Source: Sphingomonas sp. LaA6.9 (GTDB lineage Bacteria; Pseudomonadota; Alphaproteobacteria; Sphingomonadales; Sphingomonadaceae). Taken from it: 64,000 nt of DNA. The stretch's first letter is position 1, and each line of letters begins with the position of its first letter. Of the stretch, positions 9,505-18,184 are shown piece after piece. Where the stretch lies: contig NZ_JAKVIO010000011.1 of the NCBI RefSeq assembly GCF_022601895.1, positions 26,805 to 90,804 of the forward strand, given 5' to 3'. The translations under genes were made by a program, and so were the position numbers. The notes below the pieces were generated by a model. That model made no database searches. It worked only from the letters and a program-made list of their open reading frames with translations, and was not told the DNA's origin.

Positions 9505-10251
9505 TCAGTCGGTGGGGTAGGTCGCCTCGATGAAATAGAGCCCGTCGGGCGGCGCGTTGAGCCCGAGCGCTGCGCGATCCTGCGCCTCAAGCGCCGCCTC
9601 CAGGTCGTCCGCACTCCATTTTCCCTGACCCACCAGGGCGAGGCAGCCGACCATCGAGCGCACCTGATGGTGCAAGAATGAGCGCGCCGCAGCATGGATG
9701 ATGACGCGGTCGCCCTCGCGCTCGACGTCGAGTTGGTCGAGCGTCTTCACCGGACTTTCGGACTGGCAATGCACCGAGCGGAAGGTGGTGAAGTCATGCA
9801 ATCCGACGAGCCGCTGGGCGGATTCATGCATTGCGCGCGCGTCGAGTGGCTGGACGACGCGCCAGGCAAGCCCCTTTTCGAGCGTGAGCGGGGCGCGGCG
9901 ATTCACGATGTGATACTCGTACCGGCGGCCGATGCACGAAAAGCGCGCATGCCAGTCATCCGCTACGATCTCGCAGCCCAGAATGGCCACAGGCTGGGGA
10001 CGGAGCAGCCCGTTCAGGGCCTCCATCAGGCGAAAGGGCGCGATCACCTTGTCGGTTTCGAGATGCGCGCGCATGCCAAGGCCGTGCACGCCCGCATCGG
10101 TGCGCCCCGCGCAGTGGAGCGTCACCGCATGCCCCAGCACCGACTGGGCGGCGTCTTCGATCGCCTGCTGGACACTCGGGCCATGCGCCTGCCGCTGCCA
10201 GCCCATAAAGGGCCGGCCGTCGAATTCGACGGTGAGCGCGAAGCGCGTCAT
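9505..10251 (-). CDS. truA: tRNA pseudouridine(38-40) synthase TruA
   Basis: TruA isomerises uridines 38, 39 and 40 of the anticodon stem to pseudouridine. The protein has 248 residues, the normal length. The catalytic Asp52 is in [11 protein letters not shown], and the N-terminus ([17 protein letters not shown]) is the family standard. The C-terminal [12 protein letters not shown] block is also present. The ATG overlaps the stop of fmt by four bases (ATGA), so the two tRNA-related genes are co-translated. It faces the exopolysaccharide operon tail to tail. Confidence 0.96.
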   Translation of the reverse strand: MTRFALTVEFDGRPFMGWQRQAHGPSVQQAIEDAAQSVLGHAVTLHCAGRTDAGVHGLGMRAHLETDKVIAPFRLMEALNGLLRPQPVAILGCEIVADDWHARFSCIGRRYEYHIVNRRAPLTLEKGLAWRVVQPLDARAMHESAQRLVGLHDFTTFRSVHCQSESPVKTLDQLDVEREGDRVIIHAAARSFLHHQVRSMVGCLALVGQGKWSADDLEAALEAQDRAALGLNAPPDGLYFIEATYPTD

Positions 10252-11153
10252 GCGAGTTGCGTGCCCTGCGGAACCGCGTGACCGCGCAGGAGCTCGGCTG
10301 GTGTCATGGCGCTCCGGCCGGCGCGCTGGACAGTCAGCGGCCGTAAAATGCCCGATCCACAGGCGATGCCGAGCGCGTCGTCGATCACGAGTCCCGGCTT
10401 GCCCGCACCGGTTTCGACATCGGCATCGAGGATGCGGATCCGCTCTCCCTCGAACTCGAAGAATGCGCCCGGCGCCGGATTGAAGGCGCGCACCTGCCGC
10501 TCGACGACTACGGCCGCCTGCGTGAAGTCGAGCCGCGCTTCCGCCTTGTCGACCTTGGCGGCATAGGTGACGCCCTCGGCAGGCTGCGGCAGACCGGGAT
10601 AGGCCTCGGGGCGCGCCAGTACCTCGACCATCAGCGCCGCGCCTTTTTCGGCGAGCTCCGCGGTAAGAACGCCCGCTGTCTTGCGGTCGACAGGGGTCTC
10701 CACGATCGCGCGCATCGGGCCGGTATCGAGCCCGGCCTCCATATCCATGATCGTGACTCCCGTCATCGCGTCGCCCTCGAGGATCGCGCGATGGATCGGC
10801 GCCGCACCCCGCCAGCGCGGCAACAGCGAGGCATGGACGTTGAGGCAGCCGAGCCGCGGGGCGTCGAGAACGGCCCGCGGCAGGATGAGGCCATAGGCGG
10901 CGACCACCGCGGCATCGAGGTCGAGCGCCGCAAATTGTGCCTGTTCTTCCAATCCTTTGAGCGAAAGCGGCGTCATGACGGCGATACCCAATTCTTCCGC
11001 GCGCCGATGGACGGGGGAGGGTGACAGCGCCTTTCCGCGCCCCGCGCGGCGCGGTGGCTGGCTGTAGACCGCCACGACATCATGCCCGGCGGCGACAAGG
11101 GCGTCGAGCGTCGGGACGGCGAATTCAGGGGTTCCCATGAAGGCGATGCGCAT
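10248..11153 (-). CDS. fmt: Methionyl-tRNA formyltransferase
   Basis: This enzyme formylates the initiator methionyl-tRNA from 10-formyltetrahydrofolate. The 301-residue chain has the Rossmann N-domain ([16 protein letters not shown]) and the catalytic loop [20 protein letters not shown], which includes the formyl-transfer region. The C-terminal OB-like domain (about 205-300) is present. The ATG at 11153 is chosen because a GAGAG element sits 6-7 bases upstream and [11 protein letters not shown] is the conserved N-terminus; an ATG at 11156 and a TTG at 11165 are also in frame. It is divergent from recR with a gap of about 50 bases. Unlike many bacteria, def is not directly beside fmt but lies just beyond recR. 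Confidence 0.95.
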   Translation of the reverse strand: MRIAFMGTPEFAVPTLDALVAAGHDVVAVYSQPPRRAGRGKALSPSPVHRRAEELGIAVMTPLSLKGLEEQAQFAALDLDAAVVAAYGLILPRAVLDAPRLGCLNVHASLLPRWRGAAPIHRAILEGDAMTGVTIMDMEAGLDTGPMRAIVETPVDRKTAGVLTAELAEKGAALMVEVLARPEAYPGLPQPAEGVTYAAKVDKAEARLDFTQAAVVVERQVRAFNPAPGAFFEFEGERIRILDADVETGAGKPGLVIDDALGIACGSGILRPLTVQRAGRSAMTPAELLRGHAVPQGTQLA

Positions 11154-11204
11154 CATTTCTCTCAACCGCTTGGCAGAGGGGAGTGCAAGCCCTTATCTGA
11201 TGGC

Positions 11205-11801
11205 ATGGCATCACCCGAAATCGAAACGCTGACACAGGCGCTGGCGCGGCTTCCCGGATTGGGCCCCCGTTCGGCGCGTCGCGCCGTGCTTCATTTGCTG
11301 AAAAAGCGCGAGGGCGCGATGGCGCCGTTGCTACGCGCGCTCGAGGCGGTCAACGAGCGGCTCGCGACCTGCGAGGTCTGCGGCAACGTCGACACCACTA
11401 ATCCCTGCGGCGTCTGCACCGATTCGCGCCGGGATTCGCGCGCCTTGTGCGTGGTGGAGGAAGTGTCCGATCTTTGGGCGCTCGATCGATCCAGGCTTTT
11501 TCCGGGCAAGTTCCATGTGCTTGGCGGCCGCCTTTCGGCGCTTGAGGGGGTGAGACCTGAAGACCTCGCGATCGACAGCCTGATCCGCCGGATCGCAGCG
11601 GGCGGCATTGACGAGGTGGTGCTCGCGATGAATGCCACGCTCGAGGGGCAGACCACCGCGCACTATATCGCCGAGCGCCTCGAGCAATTCCCCGTTCGCA
11701 TCACGCAGCTGGCGCACGGCCTGCCCGTCGGTGGCGAACTCGACTATCTCGACGAAGGAACGCTTGCGCAGGCGCTGCGTGCGCGGCGGCCCATCGGATA
11801 G
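11205..11801 (+). CDS. recR: Recombination mediator RecR
   Basis: RecR works with RecO (and RecF) to load RecA at single-strand gaps. The 198-residue length is standard. The helix-hairpin-helix is near residues 10-30 ([17 protein letters not shown]), the zinc finger uses C56, C59, C68 and C71 (CEVCGNVD...CGVC), and a Toprim domain follows with LCVVEE and [18 protein letters not shown]. The ATG at 11205 gives [20 protein letters not shown], the conserved N-terminus. Upstream in-frame codons overlap fmt on the other strand and are not used. It is followed by def after 35 bases. Confidence 0.95.
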   Translation: MASPEIETLTQALARLPGLGPRSARRAVLHLLKKREGAMAPLLRALEAVNERLATCEVCGNVDTTNPCGVCTDSRRDSRALCVVEEVSDLWALDRSRLFPGKFHVLGGRLSALEGVRPEDLAIDSLIRRIAAGGIDEVVLAMNATLEGQTTAHYIAERLEQFPVRITQLAHGLPVGGELDYLDEGTLAQALRARRPIG

Positions 11802-11836
11802 TTGAAAATCGCGCGATCAGGGCCTAGCTAGGCGCC

Positions 11837-12364
11837 ATGGCCATACTTCCGATCCTAGAGACGCCCGATCCGCGTCTACGCACGATTTCAAAGCCCGTCG
11901 ACAAGGTCGATGACGAACTCCGCGCACTCATCGACGACATGTTCGAGACGATGTACGACGCGCCGGGTATCGGGCTTGCGGCGATCCAGGTCGGCGTGCC
12001 CAAGCGCGTTCTCGTGATCGACTTGCAGGAGCCCGAGGAAGAGGGCGGACCTGCAGTGCGCAAGCCCCTGGTCTTCATCAACCCCGAGCTGTTCGACCCC
12101 TCGGAAGAGATGGCGGTCTATTCGGAAGGCTGCCTTTCGGTCCCCGATCAATATGCCGATGTGATCCGCCCCGCGGAGATCAGCGCGCGCTGGCTCGATT
12201 ACGACGGCAAGCCGCACGAGGAGCGCCTCGACGGCCTGCTCGCGACCTGCATCCAGCACGAAATGGACCATCTCGAAGGCATCCTCTTCATTGATCATCT
12301 GTCCAAGCTGAAGAAGGACATGATCCTGAAGAAGATCGCCAAGGCGCGCCGAAACGCTGCCTGA
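11837..12364 (+). CDS. def: Peptide deformylase
   Basis: This enzyme removes the N-formyl group from nascent proteins using a metal ion. The 175-residue chain shows all three motifs: motif 1 GIGLAAIQ (44-51), motif 2 EGCLS (97-101, metal ligand Cys99) and motif 3 QHEMDHL (140-146, ligands His141 and His145 with catalytic Glu142). The charged C-terminal helix ([19 protein letters not shown]) is typical of alphaproteobacterial enzymes. It probably shares a transcript with recR. The next gene is convergent, starting 12 bases after the stop. Confidence 0.97.
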   Translation: MAILPILETPDPRLRTISKPVDKVDDELRALIDDMFETMYDAPGIGLAAIQVGVPKRVLVIDLQEPEEEGGPAVRKPLVFINPELFDPSEEMAVYSEGCLSVPDQYADVIRPAEISARWLDYDGKPHEERLDGLLATCIQHEMDHLEGILFIDHLSKLKKDMILKKIAKARRNAA

Positions 12365-12376
12365 CGTCGGCGATCG

Positions 12377-12826
12377 TCAGCCCGTGTGGGGGCCGCAATA
12401 GACCAGCCCCACCGGCTGCAGGATGCGGTCCGCCTCGACCATCATGGTCTTGGCCGACTCGGCGAAACGCAGCCGCAGCGTGTTGCGCACCTCATCCCCC
12501 TCGGCACGGCACATCGCCGCGATGTCATAGCCTTCGGGAACCGGGTTGATCCGGTTGAAGTCGCACGACACCTCGCCTGCGGTGCCCAACCCGCGCTCGG
12601 TAAAACGCCACGCGCCTTCGCCGCACAGGTCCTTTTCCGCAGCCCAGACCCCGACGAAGCGCAGATTGGCGTCCGCGGGCGGTAATTCGCCGGGCGTTAC
12701 GGATGGGATCACGGCATTGCTCGCCGGCGGTGCCAGATTGGGGGCCGCTTCGTTCTGTTCGGGTTGCGATTTCTGACATGCGGAAAGCATGGCCAGCGCG
12801 GCGAGTGCGATCGGGATACGCTTCAT
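12377..12826 (-). CDS. Small secreted lipoprotein, conserved hypothetical
   Basis: The product is a 149-residue protein with a lipoprotein signal: MKRIPIALAALAMLSAC, with the lipidated Cys17 in the lipobox LSAC. A Pro/Ala-rich linker (about 20-50) leads to a compact C-terminal domain starting at RFVGVWAAEKDLCGEGAWRF, with further cysteines (Cys at CDFN, MCRAEG and YCGPHTG) that could form disulfides in the periplasm. No enzyme motif was recognised. The ATG at 12826 is the only start that yields a signal peptide; the longer open frame upstream lies in the intergenic region before rmuC. It is divergent from rmuC, with 165 bases between. Confidence 0.75.
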   Translation of the reverse strand: MKRIPIALAALAMLSACQKSQPEQNEAAPNLAPPASNAVIPSVTPGELPPADANLRFVGVWAAEKDLCGEGAWRFTERGLGTAGEVSCDFNRINPVPEGYDIAAMCRAEGDEVRNTLRLRFAESAKTMMVEADRILQPVGLVYCGPHTG

Positions 12827-12991
12827 GCGGCTATCTTGCCCACGCGTCGTTGATTGCGCCAGCCTTTGCTTTGCCGGGTTGCGACAAGCGCACGATGAAC
12901 CGTGTTCACCGAAGAATTCAGGCGCCGCACCCGTTGCCAAGAGCGCTTCGAACGGGCAAAGGTTCGCATAATGTTCTTGTGGGATTGAGCG

Positions 12992-14410
12992 ATGGAAACG
13001 CCCTTGGCGATGCTGTTTGTGGTTGTGGCACTGCTTGCGGGGCTGGGGATCGGCTGGTTCCTCGGGAGCCGGGGCACCTCGGCGGTGCGCGCCGAGCGCG
13101 ACCTGCACCTCGACAATTTCCGCAAGGCGATCACCGATCTTGCCGGCGCCGAGGAACGCGCCAAGGCAGTGGCACCGCTCCAGCAGGCGCTTGCCGAGAC
13201 ATCCGCCGATCGTGAGGCCGCGCGCACCGAGGCCGCGGCGATGCGCGCCGCGCGTGACGCGCGCGAGCAGGCGCTGCATGACCAGATCAAGGCGTTGATC
13301 GAGGCCAAGGAGGCGCTTTCAGCGCAGTTCAGCGAGGTCGGGCAGAAGCTGTTGAGCGAAGCGCAGCGGCAGTTCCTCGAGCGCGCCGACCAGCGCTTCC
13401 ACCAGGCCGGCGAAAAGAGCGAGGCACAGCTGAAGGCGCTGCTGACCCCCGTCGAGACCACGCTGAAACGCTATGAGGAAGGGCTGCAGCGCGTCGAGAA
13501 GGATCGCGTCGACAGCTATGCCGGGCTGCGCGAGGCGGTCGAGCAGGTGCGCGTGGGGCAGGGGCAGGTGAAGGACGAGGCGGCCCGGCTGGTCAATGCG
13601 CTGCGATCGAGCCCCAAGGCTCGAGGGCGCTGGGGCGAACAGTCGCTCCGAAACGTGCTCGAACAGGCGGGCCTTTCGCCGCACGCGGACTTCCGCACCG
13701 AGGTTTCGGTCGACACCGATGACGGACGTCTTCGGCCCGACGTCATCGTCCGGCTGCCAGGCGGGCGTGAACTCGTGATCGACGCCAAATGTTCGCTGAG
13801 CGCCTATCTCGACGCTTCCGAAGAAGTCGATGAAACAACGCGCCTCAACCATTTGAAATTGCATGCATCGTCTATCCGGAATCACGCCCGTCAGCTCGGT
13901 GAGAAAAGCTATTGGGAGCGCTTTGGCAAGGCGGCTGATTACGTCGTGATGTACATTCCCGGCGAGCATTTCCTCTCCGCGGCGCTCGAACAGGATGACG
14001 CGCTGTGGGAATGGGCCTTCGAGCGCCGCGTGCTGCTGGCGACGCCGACCAACCTCGTCGCGATCGCGCGAACCGTCGCCAGCGTCTGGCGGCAGGAAAA
14101 ACTTGCCGAGGAAGCGCAGCAGATCGGCGCGCTCGGCAAGGAGATGTACGAGCGGCTGTCGGTTATGGCGGGGCATCTCAAACGCGTGGGAGGCGGGCTC
14201 AACAGCGCGGTCGACAACTACAACAAGTTTGTCGCCAGCTTTGAAGGACGCGTGCTTGTCACCGGCCGCAAGTTCCGCGATCTCAATGTGGAGACCGGCG
14301 CCAGGGACATCGAGGCGATCGAGAGTGTCGATACGCTCGCGCGTCAGCCCGCCGAACTCCTGCCGGCGCCTGATGAATTCGAGGAACGCAAGCAGGATGC
14401 CGCCGAATAG
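12992..14410 (+). CDS. rmuC: DNA recombination protein RmuC
   Basis: The product is a 472-residue RmuC family protein, thought to act at DNA ends and limit inversion between short inverted repeats. It has an N-terminal membrane anchor (about residues 5-27: LAMLFVVVALLAGLGIGWFLG), a long coiled coil (about 30-190), and the conserved nuclease-like core with RGRWGEQSLRNVLEQAGL, DVIVRLPGGRELVIDAKCSL and YVVMYIPGEHFLSAAL. The acidic residues of that core, near EQ, DV and DAK, resemble a PD-(D/E)XK fold. The length is normal. The gene ends about 40 bases before a large palindromic repeat. Confidence 0.92.
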   Translation: METPLAMLFVVVALLAGLGIGWFLGSRGTSAVRAERDLHLDNFRKAITDLAGAEERAKAVAPLQQALAETSADREAARTEAAAMRAARDAREQALHDQIKALIEAKEALSAQFSEVGQKLLSEAQRQFLERADQRFHQAGEKSEAQLKALLTPVETTLKRYEEGLQRVEKDRVDSYAGLREAVEQVRVGQGQVKDEAARLVNALRSSPKARGRWGEQSLRNVLEQAGLSPHADFRTEVSVDTDDGRLRPDVIVRLPGGRELVIDAKCSLSAYLDASEEVDETTRLNHLKLHASSIRNHARQLGEKSYWERFGKAADYVVMYIPGEHFLSAALEQDDALWEWAFERRVLLATPTNLVAIARTVASVWRQEKLAEEAQQIGALGKEMYERLSVMAGHLKRVGGGLNSAVDNYNKFVASFEGRVLVTGRKFRDLNVETGARDIEAIESVDTLARQPAELLPAPDEFEERKQDAAE

Positions 14411-14450
14411 CGAGCCTTAGAGCGGCGTGCATGAATTTGGAATCAAAGAC

Positions 14451-14535
14451 GGAGTACCCCGGCGAAGGCCGGGGTCCAGGGTGGTCGGTCTCAGTGCCCG
14501 TGACTCCTGGACCCCGGCCTTCGCCGGCGTACTCT
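14451..14535. repeat. Large imperfect palindrome (REP-like dispersed repeat)
   Basis: Two 30-base arms (14451-14480 and 14506-14535) are inverted complements with 28 of 30 positions matching; the mismatches are at the outermost base and at position 8. The loop is 25 bases. The core reads ccggcgaaggccggggtcc. Similar GC-rich palindromes are scattered between genes in many sphingomonad and caulobacter chromosomes. It lies between the rmuC stop and the convergent META-domain gene, so it may also stop transcription from both sides, although no T-run follows. Confidence 0.85.
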
Positions 14536-14564
14536 GTAGCGCGTCAGATTAAGCGCACGATGCT

Positions 14565-15278
14565 CTAGATCGCGCGCTTCAGTACGACCTCGCTCCCGTC
14601 GCGACCGGAGATGATGAGCGTGTCGCCATCGCGATGGCTGACAGTGACCTCGCCGCCAAGGATCGCGAACAGCTTGTTTTCCAGGTCCATAGCGGGGCCG
14701 ATGCACGCCATCTTGGTCGCCATCACCGGCGATATGACCAGCCGGTCACCCGTCTGCTTGTAACTCCCTGAAAAGCGATTGCAGCCGCTGCTGCCGCTCA
14801 GGCGATCCCCGGTGAACGCAAGTGTGGCGGGGCGGCTTCCCTGAACCGGGCTTCCCCCGACGCTTGTGATCGTCCAGTTCGTGCCGGCCAGCACCTGTGG
14901 CGGGATCGTGGCGCCGCCGCAGCCCTTTACCGTCTTGCCATCCGCGATCACCACGACGCTGTCAGGATAGACCCGGTCGCTCATCCCGTCATTGCACTGG
15001 GCATGCGTGACATCGACAACCAGCGTGTGTGCCTCGGTCTTTGCTTCATAGCGATGGCCGTTGAACGTCGTGCGCGGCTCGGGCCGCGGCGTCGAGATCC
15101 GCTTTTCGCCATAATCCCCCAGATACTCGATCTGATTCGGCGTGATCGTCACCGTCCAGCCCGGTTCGGTGCCCACTGCACGATAATTGTCGGCGGTCGG
15201 CGGTGCAGGATCCTTGGGGGGCGAGTTGGGGCTGCATGCGGCAAGCAGCGTGATGGCGAGCAGGGGAGCGCGTTTCAT
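14565..15278 (-). CDS. META-domain (HslJ-like) lipoprotein
   Basis: The product is a 237-residue lipoprotein. The signal MKRAPLLAITLLAAC ends in the lipobox LAAC with lipidated Cys15. The first half (about 30-125) resembles the YbaY/COG3650-type domain (VGTEPGWTVTI, followed by a Cys-containing TVKGCGG). The second half is a META domain: LAGTNWTITSVGG, FTGDRLSGSSGCNRFSGSY and MATKMACIGPAMDLENKLFAIL. Members are periplasmic or envelope proteins linked to stress tolerance, such as the novobiocin-resistance protein HslJ. It is a monocistronic unit facing the palindrome downstream of rmuC. Confidence 0.85.
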   Translation of the reverse strand: MKRAPLLAITLLAACSPNSPPKDPAPPTADNYRAVGTEPGWTVTITPNQIEYLGDYGEKRISTPRPEPRTTFNGHRYEAKTEAHTLVVDVTHAQCNDGMSDRVYPDSVVVIADGKTVKGCGGATIPPQVLAGTNWTITSVGGSPVQGSRPATLAFTGDRLSGSSGCNRFSGSYKQTGDRLVISPVMATKMACIGPAMDLENKLFAILGGEVTVSHRDGDTLIISGRDGSEVVLKRAI

Positions 15279-15314
15279 GTCGATTCAACAACGAACCCGC
15301 GCTTTGGTTCCTGC

Positions 15315-16118
15315 TCAGCGTCTTCGATTCTGATTGAGCAATTCATAGGCCATCACCGCTGTCGCCACCGCCGCGTTGAGGCTGTCAGCCTTTCCCATCA
15401 TGGGCATTTTAACAAGAATATCACAATCTTTCTCATAGCTTGGAGGAAGACCCTGAGATTCGTTTCCAACGAGCAGGAAGGCGGGACTTTCATAGCGTGG
15501 CGCCTGATAGTCATGATCGGTGTTGAGGCTTGTCCCGATCAGTTGCCCCGGACCGCTGCGCAGCCAGGCAATGAAATCGGGCCAGCGCGCCGTTGCGATC
15601 TTCTGGGTGAAAAGGGCGCCCATGCTCGCGCGGACCGACTCGACCGAAAACGGGTCGACGCAATCGTCGACCAGGATCAGCCCGCCAGCGCCCACGGCGT
15701 CGCCCGTGCGCAGGATCGTGCCGAGATTGCCGGGATCGCGCAGCGACTGGGCGACGATCCAGATATCGGCCTGGCTCCGGTCGAGAGCCCTCAGCGGGAC
15801 GATCCGTTCGGGGTAGACCCCGATGACGGTTTGCGGGTTTTCCTTGCCCGAGAGCTTGTGGAGGATGTCGGGGATCGTCTCGATGACGTCGCCGCCCGCT
15901 TCCTCGGTTGCGGTGACGAGCCGCTTCACGATCGGATGGTCCGCAGATTCGCGCGCGTAGAACAGCATTTCAGGCAGGAAGCCCGCTTCCTCGGCCTCGG
16001 CAAGAATGCGCAGCCCTTCGGCAAGAAACAGTCCCTCGCGCTTGCGGTGCTTCTTGTCGCGAAGACTGCGGACGCGCTTGATCAGCGGGTTGGAAAAGCC
16101 TGTGATTTCGCGCGGCAC
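15315..16118 (-). CDS. TrmH/SpoU family RNA 2'-O-methyltransferase
   Basis: This 267-residue protein is a probable SPOUT rRNA or tRNA 2'-O-ribose methyltransferase. The N-terminal substrate-binding domain begins ITGFSNPLIKRVRSLRDKKHRKREG. The SPOUT knot motifs are SLRDPGNLGTILRTGDAVGAGG, then FLLVGNESQGLP (SAM binding), and a C-terminal MMGKADSLNAAVATAVMAYEL containing the conserved Ser-Leu-Asn. The GTG at 16118 is chosen because GAGGA sits about 8 bases upstream and it lies just after the ptsH stop; the in-frame extension to 16184 overlaps ptsH and is low in similarity. The last gene of the PTS-ChvGI operon direction. The target nucleotide is not predictable. Confidence 0.87.
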   Translation of the reverse strand: MPREITGFSNPLIKRVRSLRDKKHRKREGLFLAEGLRILAEAEEAGFLPEMLFYARESADHPIVKRLVTATEEAGGDVIETIPDILHKLSGKENPQTVIGVYPERIVPLRALDRSQADIWIVAQSLRDPGNLGTILRTGDAVGAGGLILVDDCVDPFSVESVRASMGALFTQKIATARWPDFIAWLRSGPGQLIGTSLNTDHDYQAPRYESPAFLLVGNESQGLPPSYEKDCDILVKMPMMGKADSLNAAVATAVMAYELLNQNRRR

Positions 16119-16122
16119 GCGC

Positions 16123-16395
16123 TCATTCCTCGCCGAACTTGGCCTCGACGAGCTCCGCGAGCAGCGTGACCGCCTGGTCGGCACCGTCGCCGCGCGCGCT
16201 GATCGTCACATGGTCGCCCATCGCGGCGCCCAGCATCATCAGCCCCATGATCGAAGTGCCAGTGACTTTCGAACCGTCCTTCTCGACCTCGATTGTCGCG
16301 CTCTGCTGGGCGGCGAGAGTCACGAACTTGGCGCTGGCGCGCGCGTGTAGTCCGCGCTTGTTGGTGATCTGGACCGTTCGCGAAACCCCGTTCAA
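16123..16395 (-). CDS. ptsH: Phosphocarrier protein HPr
   Basis: HPr carries phosphate from enzyme I to EIIA components. The 90-residue protein has the active His17 in RGLHARAS and the regulatory Ser48 in TSIMGLM, which is the site used by HPr kinase (encoded at 17741-18181). The start appears to be TTG at 16395, overlapping the EIIA stop (TTGA), with GGGGGA about 7 bases upstream; no ATG or GTG fits. It lies in the operon chvI-chvG-hprK-rapZ-EIIA-ptsH. No enzyme I (ptsI/ptsP) is seen here, so its phosphate donor must be encoded elsewhere. Confidence 0.95.
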   Translation of the reverse strand: MNGVSRTVQITNKRGLHARASAKFVTLAAQQSATIEVEKDGSKVTGTSIMGLMMLGAAMGDHVTISARGDGADQAVTLLAELVEAKFGEE

Positions 16396-16796
16396 ACCGA
16401 TTCCCCCAGAACCTCGGATGCAACGCTGATATATTTGCGACCGGCCTCGCGCGCGGCGGCGACGGCATCCTTGACGTTCATGGTGCGGCGCGCGCCCTCG
16501 AGGCGGATCAGCATCGGCAGGTTGATGCCGGCAATCACTTCGATATGGCCAGGCTTCATAAGGGAGATGGCGAGGTTCGACGGCGTGCCGCCAAACAGGT
16601 CGGTCAACAGGATCACGCCCGTGCCCGAATCGACATTGGCTATGGCGTCGGCGATGTCCTGACGTCGCAGGTCCATGTCATCGTCGGGGCCGATGCAGAT
16701 CGGGGCGATGGCATCCTGCGGTCCTACCACATGCTCCATTGCGACGACGAATTCCTTCGCCAGAAGCCCATGGGTAACCAGCACCAAACCGATCAT
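16392..16796 (-). CDS. PTS EIIA component, mannose/fructose (EIIA-Man) family
   Basis: The 134-residue protein is a stand-alone EIIA of the mannose family. The phosphorylated His9 is in the N-terminal LVLVTHG, and TDLFGGTPSN is the second conserved block near the active site. No EIIB, EIIC or EIID gene is nearby, so it is not part of a sugar permease. In alphaproteobacteria such lone EIIA-Man proteins accept phosphate from HPr and act as regulatory outputs alongside HPr kinase and ChvG/ChvI. It overlaps ptsH by four bases. Confidence 0.92.
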   Translation of the reverse strand: MIGLVLVTHGLLAKEFVVAMEHVVGPQDAIAPICIGPDDDMDLRRQDIADAIANVDSGTGVILLTDLFGGTPSNLAISLMKPGHIEVIAGINLPMLIRLEGARRTMNVKDAVAAAREAGRKYISVASEVLGESV

Positions 16797-16817
16797 GAAA
16801 CGTCCTGCATTCTTGAT

Positions 16818-17744
16818 TTACGACCCATTGTCCGGACCTCCTTCCATAGCATCGGATGGAGTCGAGGCCAGATCACGGTGGGCGACCGTGGGCGAAAATC
16901 CTTCATAGCGCAACCGTTCCGCCACACGCTCGGCGACATGGACCGAACGATGTCTCCCTCCGGTACAGCCGAATGCGATGGTCAGATAGGATTTGCCTTC
17001 ATGGCGGTAGCGCGGAAGCAGCAGCAGCAGCAACGACTCGATCTGGCGCAGCGCCTGATCATAGGCCGGATCCTGCGCCACATAGGCGCCAACGGGCTCG
17101 TCGAGGCCGCTCAACGGGCGCAGATCCTCCACCCAGTGCGGATTGCGCAGAAAGCGCATGTCGAAGACCAGGTCGGCGCTGCGCGGAACGCCGCGCGCGA
17201 AACCGAAGGACATGACCGTAAGCGTTGGTTCTTCAGCAGTCGCACCGCCAAACCGTGCGCGCAGTCGCTGCTGCAGTTCGTTCGAACTCGTCTCGGTGGT
17301 GTCGATGACATGCTCGGCCCAGTGCCTGAGCGGCCCCATCAGTTCGCGTTCACGCGCGATTCCGTCGGATACGGGCCGATCCTGGGCCATGGGGTGACGT
17401 CGACGCGTTTCGGAAAAACGGCGCTGAAGTTCGCTGCCGCTGCAATCGAGAAACAGCGTTTCGACGACGTGGCCATGAATCTCGCGCAACTGCTTGATGC
17501 GCATGATGATCCTGTCGGCATCGAAACCGCGCGTCCGGCTGTCGATGCCAAGCGCGAGCGGCCGATCGCTATCGGTTGTGCCCAATGCCTGCGGCGTCGC
17601 CAGCAGGCGATCAAGCAAGCCGAGTGGCAGGTTCTCGACCGCTTCCCAGCCGATATCCTCAAGGCAGTTCATCGCCACTGACTTGCCCGCACCCGACATG
17701 CCGGTGACGAGCAATATTCGCTTGGGTCGCGCGTTGTCGCTCAT
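16818..17744 (-). CDS. rapZ: RNase adapter protein RapZ (YvcJ/YhbJ family)
   Basis: The product is a 308-residue P-loop protein with Walker A GMSGAGKS at residues 15-22 and the family blocks GIDSRTRGFD, DCSGSELQRRFSETRRRHP, and a C-terminal IAFGCTGGRHRSVHVAERV. In enterobacteria RapZ guides RNase E to the GlmZ small RNA; in alphaproteobacteria the gene is fixed in the hprK-PTS block and its RNA partner is unknown. It binds nucleotides and, in some species, a hexosamine phosphate. Its ATG overlaps the hprK stop by four bases. Confidence 0.94.
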   Translation of the reverse strand: MSDNARPKRILLVTGMSGAGKSVAMNCLEDIGWEAVENLPLGLLDRLLATPQALGTTDSDRPLALGIDSRTRGFDADRIIMRIKQLREIHGHVVETLFLDCSGSELQRRFSETRRRHPMAQDRPVSDGIARERELMGPLRHWAEHVIDTTETSSNELQQRLRARFGGATAEEPTLTVMSFGFARGVPRSADLVFDMRFLRNPHWVEDLRPLSGLDEPVGAYVAQDPAYDQALRQIESLLLLLLPRYRHEGKSYLTIAFGCTGGRHRSVHVAERVAERLRYEGFSPTVAHRDLASTPSDAMEGGPDNGS

Positions 17745-18181
17745 GCCGAGGCCGGCATTCCGATCTGGCGCAGCGCAAGTTCGACCTTTACGGGCGCCGA
17801 TGCTTCCAGCCCGTTGAGCGCCACGACGGGCACCGCAACACCCGCGATCCTGCGCGTTACGTCGGACGCTGGAATCCGTTCGACCGGATCACCCAGCGTG
17901 ACGACGATACCAACCGGGACATCCTCGACATTGCCCAGTTCGATGATGCCAAGCCCGCGCACCTCTATCTTGCCCGCGATATTGGGAGCGGCCGTGGCCA
18001 GCAATGCCGCCTTGTCACGCTTTACCAGCGTATAGTCGTCGCTGATGAGGCGCGCGCCGCGGTCGATCAGCCGCAGCGCCAGATCGGACTTGCCCGATCC
18101 CGAGCGGCCCTCGATCAGTACCGCACGACCGCCAATCTCGACGGAGGAGGCATGCAGCATTTCGGACGACAATGACGCCAT
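17741..18181 (-). CDS. hprK: HPr kinase/phosphorylase, short alphaproteobacterial form
   Basis: The 146-residue protein corresponds only to the C-terminal kinase domain of the longer Gram-positive HprK (about 310 residues). Walker A is GRSGSGKS at 25-32, followed by LALRLIDRGARLISDDYT with the catalytic Asp pair. The truncated N-terminus is normal for alphaproteobacteria and is not damage. It phosphorylates HPr on Ser48 and thereby adjusts flow to EIIA. It sits 3 bases downstream of chvG and overlaps rapZ, so it is transcribed with the ChvG/ChvI two-component system. Confidence 0.93.
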   Translation of the reverse strand: MASLSSEMLHASSVEIGGRAVLIEGRSGSGKSDLALRLIDRGARLISDDYTLVKRDKAALLATAAPNIAGKIEVRGLGIIELGNVEDVPVGIVVTLGDPVERIPASDVTRRIAGVAVPVVALNGLEASAPVKVELALRQIGMPASA

Positions 18182-18184
18182 GGA

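Noticed and set aside
9488..9507. Short dyad gactgaagttcagtc between the amidotransferase and truA as a two-way terminator
   Set aside because: The arms leave almost no loop, the stem is AT-poor in length and it overlaps both stop codons; no T-run is present.
16829..16840. TTGTCCGGACCT between the EIIA gene and rapZ, similar to the GntR operator
   Set aside because: It matches only 10 of 12 positions, breaks the dyad (ACCT instead of ACAA) and lies in an unrelated housekeeping operon.
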